DNA of 64,000 bases, taken from Comamonadaceae bacterium (lineage in GTDB: Bacteria; Pseudomonadota; Gammaproteobacteria; Burkholderiales; Burkholderiaceae_C). The stretch's first letter is position 1. Each line of letters begins with the position of its first letter. Below are positions 8,299 to 16,919 of the stretch, piece after piece. The DNA is taken from assembly GCA_027486555.1 (NCBI GenBank), contig JAIXOX010000041.1, forward strand, positions 1 to 64,000. Reading direction: 5' to 3'. Both the position numbers and the translations under genes were made by a program. Under the pieces are notes generated by a model that made no database searches, was not told the origin of the DNA, and saw only the letters and a program-made list of their open reading frames with translations.

Positions 8299-10053
8299 GT
8301 GAACCATCCCACCCCCGCCATCGTTGCGCAAAGCGCCGTACGCAGATTGCCTCGCCTGGCTTTGCTGCTGCTTTGCGTCGCCTATGTGCTGCCCGGTTTT
8401 TTGGGGCGAACGCCATGGAAAGCCCAAGACATTGAGGCCTTTGGCTACATGCTTCAACTGGCCTATCCGGCCATGGGTGAAGCCACTTCCTGGTTCAAAC
8501 CCACCTTGCTTGGCCAAACTGATCCACAACTGGCTTTGCTGCCTTACTGGCTGGGTGCATGGTTTTTGCGTTGGGCTCCCTCTGGTTGGGAAGATTTTTT
8601 TGCCCGCTTGCCTTTTATCGCCATGCTGGGCCTGACCTTGGCATCTACTTGGTATGCGGTGTATGCCTTGGCCAGGGGTCCTGCAGCGCAGCCGGTGGCT
8701 TTTGCATTTGGTGGTGAGGCCAAGCCAGCAGACTACGCCCGTGCCTTGGCCGACGGGGGTTTGCTGGCCTTGCTGGCGTGCTTGGGTTTGGCGCGCCTAG
8801 CCCATGAAACCACACCCGCCTTGAGTCAGCTGTGTTGTGCGGCCTTGATCTTCGTGGGCTTGTCGAATTTACCGCGACACCGCTTGGTCAGTGGCATGGC
8901 CATCACCTTGGGCATGCTGGGCTTGACGCTTTCAGGCGCCCCCAGTCTGGCCCTGTTCCTGGGCATTGGGGGCTCCTTGATCCGTGCAGCTGCACAACCG
9001 GACCTGACCCAACAACGGATGCGGGTGTTGGACCTGGGTTTGCTGGCCTTGATCTGTCTTTTGTGCATCACGACCGCCGGAGCTTTGGACTTGTGGCGTT
9101 GGCGCGTGGTGACACACTCCCTGTTCGACATGCACATGTTGGCCAAACTGTTGGTGTGGTTCACTTGGCCGGCTTGGCCTTTGGCAGTTTGGTCTTTGTG
9201 GCGTTGGCGCAGGCAATTGACCCATATCTGGCGATACCCTCACTTGGCACTGCCCTTGTGGTTTGTGGGGGTGACCATCACGGACACCTGGTTGACCGGC
9301 ATGACCGACCGTGCACTGCTGGTTGCCCTGCCTGCCATCGCCTGCCTGGCTGCGTTTGCATTGCCCACATTGCGGCGCAGTTTGGGGGCTTTGATCGACT
9401 GGTTCACCTTGTTGTTTTTTTCGTTTTGCGCTTTGGCCATCTGGGTCGTTTGGGTGGCCATGCAAACCGGTTATCCTGCAAGCCCTGCCGCCAACGTGGC
9501 CAAACTGGCCCCGGGTTTTGTGAATGTATTTTCATGGATCATCTTCTGCACGGCCCTCTTGGCCACAGGGGCTTGGGCCTGGTTGGTTCAATGGCGCATT
9601 GGCCATCACCGCGCTGCGATTTGGAAGATCATGGCCATGCCAGCTGGCGGGGCCGTGCTGTGCTGGTTTTTGCTGATGACCTTGTGGTTGCCATTGCTCA
9701 ATTACGCCCGCAGTTATGCCCCTTTGATCGAAAAAGTGAAAGCCACCACGGGTAATTCACACTGTCTGCAATATGCTGGCCTGAGCAAAGCGCAAGGCAC
9801 GGCATTTTTGTTTCACGGCCAATTCAAGCTCGAACCCCTGCAAGCGCCCGAGCCCGACTGTCCTTGGTTGATCATTGACGAGAAAAACCTGCCCTTGATG
9901 GCTGAAAAAATAGAGCGCATGGGCTGGATTCAACATGCCAGAGCCCAACGACCGGGCGACAAGAACGAACACATCTTGATTTACCGGGCTGTATACCTTG
10001 CGCAGCCCCCATTTGTAGCGCCTGCGCCACCCGCCAACGCAGCTCAAGACTGA
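8299..10053 (+). CDS. polytopic membrane protein, GT-C/ArnT-like glycosyltransferase candidate
   Basis: This 584-residue protein starts at a GTG and has roughly ten to twelve hydrophobic segments, with a soluble C-terminal part (about 480-584). After the first membrane helix it reads GRTPWKAQDIEAFGYM. This resembles the first periplasmic loop of ArnT-like glycosyltransferases (a GR-x-PW(K/R)-x-D/E motif), where acidic residues are catalytic. A later stretch (CPWLIIDEKNLP, around 535) resembles the C-terminal domain of that family. The donor and acceptor are unknown. The MATE gene starts 4 bp after its stop codon, so the two probably form an operon. Confidence 0.6.
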   Translation: MNHPTPAIVAQSAVRRLPRLALLLLCVAYVLPGFLGRTPWKAQDIEAFGYMLQLAYPAMGEATSWFKPTLLGQTDPQLALLPYWLGAWFLRWAPSGWEDFFARLPFIAMLGLTLASTWYAVYALARGPAAQPVAFAFGGEAKPADYARALADGGLLALLACLGLARLAHETTPALSQLCCAALIFVGLSNLPRHRLVSGMAITLGMLGLTLSGAPSLALFLGIGGSLIRAAAQPDLTQQRMRVLDLGLLALICLLCITTAGALDLWRWRVVTHSLFDMHMLAKLLVWFTWPAWPLAVWSLWRWRRQLTHIWRYPHLALPLWFVGVTITDTWLTGMTDRALLVALPAIACLAAFALPTLRRSLGALIDWFTLLFFSFCALAIWVVWVAMQTGYPASPAANVAKLAPGFVNVFSWIIFCTALLATGAWAWLVQWRIGHHRAAIWKIMAMPAGGAVLCWFLLMTLWLPLLNYARSYAPLIEKVKATTGNSHCLQYAGLSKAQGTAFLFHGQFKLEPLQAPEPDCPWLIIDEKNLPLMAEKIERMGWIQHARAQRPGDKNEHILIYRAVYLAQPPFVAPAPPANAAQD

Positions 10054-10057
10054 ACCC

Positions 10058-11413
10058 ATGTCTGAACTCAAGACCATCGCACGGCATGCCGGCACCGTGT
10101 TGGTGGGTCAACTGGCGGTCATGTCGTTTGGTGTGGCCGACACGGTCATTGCCGGCCGCTACAGCCCCCAAGCCCTGGCGGTCTTGTCACTGGCATCTTC
10201 CATTTACATCAGCATTTATGTGGCCCTCAATGGCTTGGTGCAGGCCCTGCTGCCCGTGTGGTCCGAGTTGCACGGTGCGGGCAACATCCGCGATCTTGGC
10301 CGTTCATTTCGACAGGCTCTTTACATTACCGCCTTGGCTACCTTGACGGGCATGGCTGGGCTCTGGTTCCCGGACCCATGGTTGTCGTGGACACAAGTGC
10401 CCCTGGAGTTGTGGCCCGAAGTCCGTTCTTATTTGCGGATTTTGGCGATCGCCTTGATCCCCTCTTTGCTGTTCAGGATGTACGGGACTCTGAACCAAAG
10501 TCTGGGCTTGCCGCGCTTGGTGACCTGGCTGCAAGCCGGGGCCCTGTTCGTGAAAATTCCTTTGTCGCTGCTGTTCACTTTTGGCATGGGCCATTGGCCA
10601 GGCTTGGGCGTGGTGGGTTGTGCCTGGGCCACTTTGGTGGTCAACAGCTTGATGATGCTGACGGGGCTTTGGCTGCTGCGCAGCCAAGACATTTACCAGC
10701 CCTATGGACTGTGGCAGCGGCCCGAAGTGCCGCATTGGCCCATCTTGAAACGTTACTTGCAGCTGGGCATTCCAGCGGGCCTGACAGTCATGGTGGAAGT
10801 CACATCGTTCACCATGATGGCGCTGTTCGTGGCCCGGCTCGGAGAAGTGGCTTCTGCAAGCCACCAGATTGCAGCCAGCCTGGCCTCGGTGCTGTACATG
10901 GTGCCTCTGGCCTTGGGCATTGCCAGCAGTGCCCGCACCGGTTACTGGCTAGGCGCCAAGCAAGTGGATCAAGCACGGCGGGCCACTTATTTGGGGCTGG
11001 GTCTGACGGTGGTGTCGGCCTTGGTTTGCGCGGGCGCTTTGCTGGCAGGTCGGAGCACCATTGCGCAGGCTTTTACCACCGACCCCGTGGTGGCCCAAAC
11101 TGCGACCGTGTGGTTAGGCTGGGTGGCCCTTTACCACCTGGCTGACGCGGTTCAGGCCACCAGCGTGTTTTTGTTGCGCTGCTACCGCATCACCGTGGCT
11201 CCCTTGGTCATCTACACCGCCTTGCTTTGGGGTGCGGGACTCATGGGCGGCTACCTGTGGGCCTATCAGGACACCGCCTTGGGCCTGAGCTGGATCTCTC
11301 GCCCTGCGGTGGACACCTTTTGGATCACCAGCACCCTGGCCTTGGCCACGGTGTCTGTGCTGTTTGGCGCGCTGATTTTGCGGGTGGCCCGCGCACCTCA
11401 TTGCCCGATGTAA
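10058..11413 (+). CDS. MATE family efflux transporter
   Basis: A 451-residue inner-membrane protein with twelve predicted helices in two bundles. The N-terminus (GTVLVGQLAVMSFGVADTVIAGR) is the typical first helix and loop of NorM/MATE antiporters, which export cationic compounds using Na+ or H+. It follows the GT-C-like gene by 4 bp and ends in a 16-bp tail-to-tail overlap with corA. The substrate cannot be inferred. Confidence 0.88.
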   Translation: MSELKTIARHAGTVLVGQLAVMSFGVADTVIAGRYSPQALAVLSLASSIYISIYVALNGLVQALLPVWSELHGAGNIRDLGRSFRQALYITALATLTGMAGLWFPDPWLSWTQVPLELWPEVRSYLRILAIALIPSLLFRMYGTLNQSLGLPRLVTWLQAGALFVKIPLSLLFTFGMGHWPGLGVVGCAWATLVVNSLMMLTGLWLLRSQDIYQPYGLWQRPEVPHWPILKRYLQLGIPAGLTVMVEVTSFTMMALFVARLGEVASASHQIAASLASVLYMVPLALGIASSARTGYWLGAKQVDQARRATYLGLGLTVVSALVCAGALLAGRSTIAQAFTTDPVVAQTATVWLGWVALYHLADAVQATSVFLLRCYRITVAPLVIYTALLWGAGLMGGYLWAYQDTALGLSWISRPAVDTFWITSTLALATVSVLFGALILRVARAPHCPM

Positions 11414-12495
11414 CGCCGACGCCAGAAAACCCAGGCCAAGGTCAGCGCCACAACGATCATGAGCACTTCGGTCCACCGTACCCCACCCTCGGCATGCAGG
11501 GCAGGAAAGTTTTCAAAATTCATGCCGAAATAACCGGTGATCAGGTTCAGCGGCAGAAAAATGGCCGTCAACACCGTCAAGGTTCGCATGACCTCATTGG
11601 TGCGGTTGCTTTGCACGTTGAAGTGCATCTGAACAGCGGTTTCAGCGCTTTGCTCCAATCGCCCCACATGGTGAACCACACGTTCAATGTGTTCCAACAC
11701 ATCGCGACTTCTGACCTTGAGCATGTCCAAACTTTTCGCAGGGTAGAGTCCGTCCTCAGACCATGAGTCCAGTGCGGCAATCCAATCATGAATGGCGGCG
11801 CGTTGGTCCTCGCACACCTCCTCAAGATAGTGCAAGCTCAAACGCGCATTGAGCAAGGCCGACCAATCGTTGAAATGTGTATGCGGATCCAGCAAACGGG
11901 TTTGCCAATGGTCCAGCTGCCGGGTGAGTTCACGGCGCAAATCCAGGTAAGCATCGACCACATGGCTGACCATGCGCAACATCAGGTCTGCAGGGTTGGC
12001 AGGCAAGCGGTGTGCCGCTTGGGCAGGGGCCAAGCTGGCGGCCGTCAACAATCGGGCCGCAAAGTGTGACAGAACCGCACAGTCCACCGGATGCACAGAA
12101 ATCACCAAGCGATCAAGCCACAAAAAGGCCACGGGACTGGTGTCTATCTTCCTCAAAATACCAGGTCCACTCATGGTGTTTTCCTGGTGCAAAATGACCC
12201 CTGGTTTGGCCAAGTCGGTTTCAGTTCGACCTCGGGCCAATCGCCTGAACACCAGCAAGTCATAATCAGCGGTGTAGTCAAAGTGTGAAGGCAGTTGGTT
12301 GTTCAAGAGGTCCTGCACATGCAACTCATGCAGGCTCACACCCAACCAATCCACAACCGATTTTTGAAGCTGAACTTGCATCAACTCGAATTCGCGTCGT
12401 GAAAAAGCCATCCACACAAAACCCTGTGGTGGCCATGTTTGGGGGATCGTGTCGGACTCGTGCACCTCATGCGAGGCCATGGTGAAAACGCGCAT
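11398..12495 (-). CDS. corA: CorA family divalent metal ion transporter
   Basis: A CorA-type channel for Mg2+, Co2+ or Zn2+ of about 365 residues. The soluble alpha/beta N-terminal domain leads into a long stalk helix and two C-terminal membrane helices. The family signature YFGMNFE (the GMN motif) lies at the end of the first helix, and a basic tail (WRRRYIGQ) follows the second. AAGGA lies 6 nt before the ATG at 12495, so I prefer that start over the ATG at 12501. ZntB-type zinc export cannot be excluded. It diverges from ppk2. Confidence 0.9.
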   Translation of the reverse strand: MRVFTMASHEVHESDTIPQTWPPQGFVWMAFSRREFELMQVQLQKSVVDWLGVSLHELHVQDLLNNQLPSHFDYTADYDLLVFRRLARGRTETDLAKPGVILHQENTMSGPGILRKIDTSPVAFLWLDRLVISVHPVDCAVLSHFAARLLTAASLAPAQAAHRLPANPADLMLRMVSHVVDAYLDLRRELTRQLDHWQTRLLDPHTHFNDWSALLNARLSLHYLEEVCEDQRAAIHDWIAALDSWSEDGLYPAKSLDMLKVRSRDVLEHIERVVHHVGRLEQSAETAVQMHFNVQSNRTNEVMRTLTVLTAIFLPLNLITGYFGMNFENFPALHAEGGVRWTEVLMIVVALTLAWVFWRRRYIGQ

Positions 12496-12547
12496 GTACA
12501 TTCCTTGCCACAGACAATCTGTTGCATGGGTTTGAATTATTGGACAG

Positions 12548-12601
12548 CGTCATGAAAATGTCATGACACGGCAGTCTCGAAACCGTCATCAAAAATTCAC
12601 A
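12548..12601 (+). promoter_or_regulatory. Pho-box-like repeats upstream of ppk2
   Basis: CGTCATG (12548-12554), AAAA, TGTCATG (12559-12565) is a 7-4-7 direct repeat with an 11-bp period, as in PhoB sites. A second, weaker pair follows: CGTCATC (12584-12590), AAAA, ATTCACA (12595-12601). Both point toward ppk2. They were found by eye against the known consensus of two TGTCAT-like half-sites. Confidence 0.7.
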
Positions 12602-12640
12602 AGTTTGCGTCACATTAAAATTCTTTACCTTGGGTACCTC

Positions 12641-13549
12641 ATGACAAAAGCCGAGTCCATTCAAGAATCACAAATGCGCCAACTGCGCGAAGACCTGTTG
12701 GACAGCCTGGACGAAGAACTGGAGCTGGAACTGGACGACCGCTGGGGCGAGCAATCAGGCAGCAACCCGTTGGCCAACAGCGAACGAACCCAGTACTTTC
12801 GTGAGCTTTTACGCTTGCAATCTGAGCTGGTGATGTTGCAAGACTGGGTGGTCAAAACTGGCCACCGCATGGTGATCTTGTTTGAAGGTCGGGACGCGGC
12901 AGGCAAAGGTGGCGTGATCAAGCGCATCACGCAACGCCTGAACCCCCGGGTGTGCCGAGTTGCCGCCCTGCCCGCCCCCAACGACCGCGAAAAAACGCAG
13001 TGGTACTTTCAACGCTATGTCTCGCACCTGCCTGCAGCTGGTGAAATCGTGCTATTTGACCGCAGCTGGTACAACCGGGCCGGCGTGGAACGGGTCATGG
13101 GATTTTGCAGCGATGAAGAATACGAAGAGTTCTTCAGGTCAGTGCCCGAATTTGAAAAAATGCTGGTGCGCAGTGGCATTCAGCTGATGAAATATTGGTT
13201 CTCCATCACCGATGACGAACAACATGCACGATTTTTGGGCCGCATCCATGACCCGCTGAAACAATGGAAACTCAGCCCCATGGATCTGGAAAGCCGCCGC
13301 CGCTGGGAAGACTACACACGGGCCAAGGAAACCATGATCGAGCGCACCCACATTCCGCAGGCCCCTTGGTGGGTGGTGCAAGCGGTGGACAAGAAAAAAG
13401 CCCGCTTGAACTGCATTGACCACCTGCTGAGTCAAGTTCCTTACCACGAGGTGGAACATCCTCAGGTCTTGTTGCCTGAGCGGGTGCGCAACCCGGATTA
13501 CATTCGCCATCCGGTGCCCGATAACATGATGGTGCCAGAAAAGTACTGA
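12641..13549 (+). CDS. ppk2: polyphosphate kinase 2 family protein
   Basis: A PPK2-family enzyme of 302 residues that transfers phosphate between polyphosphate and nucleotides. It has Walker A FEGRDAAGKGG (81-91), the lid and Walker B region LFDRSWYNRAGVERVMGF, and the family C-terminus. The acidic N-terminal stretch (LDEELELELDD, about 23-33) is common in PPK2 proteins. ATG 12641 is chosen because residues before it do not match the family. Whether it makes GTP or ADP from polyphosphate, or makes polyphosphate, cannot be read from sequence alone. The upstream Pho-box-like repeats suggest induction under phosphate limitation. Confidence 0.93.
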   Translation: MTKAESIQESQMRQLREDLLDSLDEELELELDDRWGEQSGSNPLANSERTQYFRELLRLQSELVMLQDWVVKTGHRMVILFEGRDAAGKGGVIKRITQRLNPRVCRVAALPAPNDREKTQWYFQRYVSHLPAAGEIVLFDRSWYNRAGVERVMGFCSDEEYEEFFRSVPEFEKMLVRSGIQLMKYWFSITDDEQHARFLGRIHDPLKQWKLSPMDLESRRRWEDYTRAKETMIERTHIPQAPWWVVQAVDKKKARLNCIDHLLSQVPYHEVEHPQVLLPERVRNPDYIRHPVPDNMMVPEKY

Positions 13550-13565
13550 CCCCATCCTGAGCCGC

Positions 13566-14444
13566 TCAAACCCTGGTCAACAAGGGCTCACCCATTTTGA
13601 TACGCATACCCGTGGTGAGCCCATCGGCCCATTCGAAACCCGTAGGCACAAACACCAAAATGGTGGATCCGTGTTCAAACCACCCCATCTCTTGGCCTTT
13701 GACATAGTTGGCAACACAGGGGATTTCGTTGGGACCTTTGTAGCGTAAATTCAGCAAAACGTCGACCGCGTGAAAACGCATGCTGGCCACCAACACGGCA
13801 GCCACCGGTACGATCAAAAACGGCTCGCCAGACTGGGCCCGCATGTGCAGCACGGCGCGTTCGTTTTTACAAAACAGTTGCGCCACTCGCTTGAGCGCCA
13901 CGGGGTTGACGTTCCAGGTGTCGCCCGAGATGTAGGTCACATGTTGGAGTTGCACGTTGTGCGGTGCATGAAACCGGTGGTACATGGTGCTGGTCAAGCG
14001 CAAGGTCAGGTACTTGCCGCCTTCAAGCGCTTGCGGCCAATGGCTGCAAGCAGCGCCATCTCCCAACAAAGTTTGCAAGCGGTAAGGGAACCCTTTGGCC
14101 TGAAACACCTGACCCTCGCTGATGACACCGAAAGCCCCCACGATGGCGTCGCAAGGCGAGGTCAAAACCGATGGATCAGGGTCTACGGGCCGAGCGCCAG
14201 TTTTGAGCTCTCGGGTAAAGCAGGCGTGCAGGCTGTCAAATTTTTGCTGCTTGGCTTCACTCAAATCAAGGTCGCTGAACCAGCGCCACACGGCCATGGA
14301 GGCTTTGACCACGAAGGGGTTTTTAAGCTGACTCCACCAACCCATGAAATGGGTCAGAGCAATGCGTGGAATGCGGTTGGTGAGCAAGAAATTCAAGTCC
14401 TCTTGCAGAAGTGTTTTTTGAAACAGTGTGCGAATCTTCATCAT
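13566..14444 (-). CDS. psd: phosphatidylserine decarboxylase proenzyme
   Basis: A membrane-associated enzyme that converts phosphatidylserine to phosphatidylethanolamine. The 292-residue protein contains YHRFHAPHNV, the conserved His-rich segment of Psd, and GWFEHGSTILVF near the C-terminus. In the latter, the G-S-T site (Ser about 260) is where self-cleavage creates the pyruvoyl group. It starts at ATG 14444 (or 14441), after TTTGAGTG. It is divergent from the class III aminotransferase with only about 55 bp between them, so the two share a regulatory region. The location inside a phosphate block next to other lipid genes suggests a membrane remodelling role. Confidence 0.92.
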   Translation of the reverse strand: MMKIRTLFQKTLLQEDLNFLLTNRIPRIALTHFMGWWSQLKNPFVVKASMAVWRWFSDLDLSEAKQQKFDSLHACFTRELKTGARPVDPDPSVLTSPCDAIVGAFGVISEGQVFQAKGFPYRLQTLLGDGAACSHWPQALEGGKYLTLRLTSTMYHRFHAPHNVQLQHVTYISGDTWNVNPVALKRVAQLFCKNERAVLHMRAQSGEPFLIVPVAAVLVASMRFHAVDVLLNLRYKGPNEIPCVANYVKGQEMGWFEHGSTILVFVPTGFEWADGLTTGMRIKMGEPLLTRV

Positions 14445-14497
14445 GTTGTCACTCAAATTGAATAAAAAGAAATTTTGTTGACACAAGGAAATTGACT

Positions 14498-16129
14498 GTG
14501 AACTCCTCTTGGATCGGTTTGGGATTGCTAGCGGCCTTCGCTCCGGCGCTTGGACAGCGCATAAAGCTTTCTAGGGCCAAACACCGTTCGTTGGCTGGCC
14601 ACTCGCGCATGGCCAAACGCCTGGCCCGCTGGCTGCCAGGCTACAGCTTTGACGACAGCACGTTTTTTGGCTGTGATGGGGCACCTGCCAACATCCAGAG
14701 CCTTCGACGGGCGGCCTTCATGGACTTGGCCCAGAGCCTTCAAACACGGCACAGCAAGAGTATTGCGGCCACGGCCAGTGCCCGAGAAAACATCTCGGAC
14801 ATGCAGTTCATCACGGCCTACCGAGTGCCCTTTCAATTCAGCCCCATGGTGCAAGAGCATCTGAAAGTCGGCTCCTTTTTGGAATCTGCGCAAGGCGTTC
14901 AAGTCATCGACCTGGACGGGCAGGTGTTTTATGATTTGACGGGTTCGTATGGCGTCAACGTGTTCGGCGCAGACTTTTACAAAAAGACCATGGCCGAAGG
15001 TCTGGCCAAGACTCAGGACTTGGGACCGGTGCTGGGCTCTTACCACCCTGTGGTGGCGAGCAATGCACAGCGCCTCAAAGCCATTTCCGGCTTGGACGAG
15101 GTATCGTTTCACATGTCGGGCACCGAGGCCGTGATGCAAGCGGTTCGACTCGCTCGCTACCACACACGCCGCCCCAACATCGTGCGCTTTTGTGGTGCGT
15201 ACCATGGCTGGTGGGAGGATGTTCAACCCGGTCCAGGCAACCCCATGCCCCCACGCGAGACATACACCCTGAGCGATATGAACGAACGCAGCCTGGACGT
15301 GTTGCGCAGTCGCAAGGACATTGCTTGCGTGTTGATCAACCCTTTGCAAGCGCTGCACACCAACGCCAACGCGCCCGGTGACTCGACCCTGGTGGACAGC
15401 AGCCGACGCGCTGCCTATGACCGTGAGGCTTACACCGCTTGGCTGAAAGCCTTGAGGCAGGTGTGTACTGACAAAGGGATTGCGCTGATTTTTGACGAGG
15501 TGTTTTTGGGCTTTCGCTTGGCCGCCGGTGGTGCACAAGCCTACTTTGGCGTCAAGGCCGACATGGTCACATACGGCAAAACATTGGGCGGTGGTTTTCC
15601 GGTGGGTGTGGTGTGTGGTGAGCACCGGTGGATGCGCCGATTTAATGAGAAGCGTCCGGCAGACATTTGCTTTGCGCGCGGCACCTTCAATGCACACCCG
15701 GTGGTGATGGGCGCCATGTCTGCCTTTTTGGACCAACTTGAAACGCCTGAAATTCAGGCCATTTACAAGGGGGTCGATGCCCTTTGGAATGCGCGTGCAC
15801 AACACTTCAACCTCACCATGCAACAACACGGCGTGCCCTTGCAAGCCGCCAACATGTCCAGTGTCTGGACCTTGTTTTACACCCAAGCGAGTCGCTACAA
15901 CTGGATGCTTCAGTACTACCTCAGGCATGAAGGTTTGGCACTGAGTTGGGTTGGCACGGGTCGCTTGATTTTCAGCCTCAATTACAGCGATGCCGACTTT
16001 GAAGCTGTTTTGGAGCGGTTTGTGCGAGCAGCCAAACAAATGCAACAAGATGGTTGGTGGTGGCAAGATGCTCAACTCACCAACAAATCGATCCGAAGAC
16101 GCATTTTGAAAGAGACCTTCAACCTCTGA
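14498..16129 (+). CDS. class III aminotransferase (GSA-aminomutase-like) with N-terminal extension
   Basis: A PLP enzyme of 543 residues. The aminotransferase fold begins near residue 100. It shows the phosphate-binding MSGTEAVMQAVRLAR, the PLP-ring aspartate in LIFDEVFLGFR (about 333) and the Schiff-base lysine in VTYGKTLGGGFPVG (K361). It is about 110 residues longer than HemL, and the added N-terminus is basic and starts with a hydrophobic stretch (IGLGLLAAFAPAL), perhaps a membrane contact. I prefer GTG 14498, 8 nt after AAGGA, over TTG 14492. The substrate is unknown. Its neighbours (psd, an Mpo1-like protein and a glycosyltransferase) suggest an amino-lipid or head-group reaction rather than heme synthesis. 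Confidence 0.85.
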   Translation: MNSSWIGLGLLAAFAPALGQRIKLSRAKHRSLAGHSRMAKRLARWLPGYSFDDSTFFGCDGAPANIQSLRRAAFMDLAQSLQTRHSKSIAATASARENISDMQFITAYRVPFQFSPMVQEHLKVGSFLESAQGVQVIDLDGQVFYDLTGSYGVNVFGADFYKKTMAEGLAKTQDLGPVLGSYHPVVASNAQRLKAISGLDEVSFHMSGTEAVMQAVRLARYHTRRPNIVRFCGAYHGWWEDVQPGPGNPMPPRETYTLSDMNERSLDVLRSRKDIACVLINPLQALHTNANAPGDSTLVDSSRRAAYDREAYTAWLKALRQVCTDKGIALIFDEVFLGFRLAAGGAQAYFGVKADMVTYGKTLGGGFPVGVVCGEHRWMRRFNEKRPADICFARGTFNAHPVVMGAMSAFLDQLETPEIQAIYKGVDALWNARAQHFNLTMQQHGVPLQAANMSSVWTLFYTQASRYNWMLQYYLRHEGLALSWVGTGRLIFSLNYSDADFEAVLERFVRAAKQMQQDGWWWQDAQLTNKSIRRRILKETFNL

Positions 16130-16135
16130 AAGCTT

Positions 16136-16167
16136 ACTCCCGTCAGTCATGTGAGACTGACGGGAGT
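16136..16167. terminator. strong bidirectional hairpin
   Basis: A perfect 13-bp stem, ACTCCCGTCAGTC (16136-16148) with GACTGACGGGAGT (16155-16167), has a 6-nt loop. It lies between the convergent aminotransferase and Mpo1-like genes and probably ends both transcripts. T-runs are weak on both sides. Confidence 0.75.
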
Positions 16168-16173
16168 GCTGGA

Positions 16174-16785
16174 TCAGCGGCTGACCTGATGAGCATCCTG
16201 ATGCGCAAAGCGTTGACCACGCAGCAATTGCAGCGGAGCTTTGTGATACAGGTAAATGTCGTGAAAAGGGTCAGTGATGATTTTGGTCATCCACACCAAT
16301 CCGGTCTGAGCATCTTGCAAAATAAACAAATGCAAGGTGCGAAACAGCAAGGCGCCAGCGCCCAAGTACAACCACGCATAACCAACTGCACGCAAGAAGC
16401 CGGAAAAATCTTCATGGGTCGGCAAGAGGCCAAACAGACCGGGGTTCATGAAAATTCCCAGAGGCAACAGTGCCCATACACTGAGCAAAACGACCTTGCG
16501 CCGAAGGTTGTAACCAACCTTGATCTCTTCCTTGAATTCTTGTGTAGCCTGATTGACTTCGTCGTAACCCAAGGGTTCAAAGAAAAAATGACCGGCTTGT
16601 CGCGATGTCATAGACACCAACCAGGCGAGCAAGGCTGCCAAGGGCGGATCAATGAACAACAGGACATACGCCAAGACAAATGCCATAGCACTTAAAAAAT
16701 GCAAGGACTGATTGATGCGGCAGTGGTGGTAGTAACGATGATCATCCCAACGCTGAACCCGCAAAGCTTCAAAAAAATCTTTCAC
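16174..16785 (-). CDS. His-rich membrane protein, possibly Mpo1-like (DUF962)
   Basis: A 203-residue protein with about four hydrophobic helices. Its motifs RINQSLHFLS (N25, H29) and QAGHFFFEP (H66 to E70) resemble the N-x-x-x-H and GH-x-x-FE patterns of the Mpo1/YGL010w family, Fe(II) dioxygenases acting on 2-hydroxy fatty acids in yeast. Further histidines occur in DDHRYYHH, RTLHLF and DPFHDIYLYHKAP. The family link is from memory of motifs and is tentative. A GTG start at 16785 is set by a perfect GGAGG 7 nt upstream. Pho-box-like repeats at 16828-16845 face this gene. Confidence 0.55.
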   Translation of the reverse strand: MKDFFEALRVQRWDDHRYYHHCRINQSLHFLSAMAFVLAYVLLFIDPPLAALLAWLVSMTSRQAGHFFFEPLGYDEVNQATQEFKEEIKVGYNLRRKVVLLSVWALLPLGIFMNPGLFGLLPTHEDFSGFLRAVGYAWLYLGAGALLFRTLHLFILQDAQTGLVWMTKIITDPFHDIYLYHKAPLQLLRGQRFAHQDAHQVSR

Positions 16786-16811
16786 GCGAAAACCTCCAAT
16801 AATGGTTTGAC

Positions 16812-16829
16812 TATCATGAAGAAGTCATG
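16812..16829 (+). promoter_or_regulatory. Pho-box-like repeat upstream of the family-1 glycosyltransferase
   Basis: TATCATG (16812-16818), AAGA, AGTCATG (16823-16829) forms a 7-4-7 repeat facing rightward. Confidence 0.6.
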
Positions 16830-16845
16830 TGAAAAAACAGTGACA
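16828..16845 (-). promoter_or_regulatory. Pho-box-like repeat upstream of the Mpo1-like gene
   Basis: Read on the minus strand, TGTCACT, GTTT, TTTCACA spans 16845 to 16828 with an 11-bp period. It overlaps the end of the rightward repeat, so one PhoB patch could serve both divergent genes. Confidence 0.55.
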
Positions 16846-16890
16846 TTCTCCCAGACCATCACATTTAGCACCCCTAAAATTTCCAATTTT

Positions 16891-16908
16891 TTGTCATCAA
16901 GTTGTTAA
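16891..16908 (+). promoter_or_regulatory. second Pho-box-like repeat upstream of the glycosyltransferase
   Basis: TTGTCAT (16891-16897), CAAG, TTGTTAA (16902-16908) matches the Pho-box pattern. It lies very close to the proposed start codon at 16920, so it may be a fortuitous match, or translation may start further downstream (ATG 16932). Confidence 0.45.
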
Positions 16909-16919
16909 ATCGACAAGTC

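Noticed and set aside
14528-16150. 540-codon open frame antisense to the class III aminotransferase
   Set aside because: It is a codon-bias shadow: His/Gln-rich translation with no family features, opposite a well-supported enzyme.
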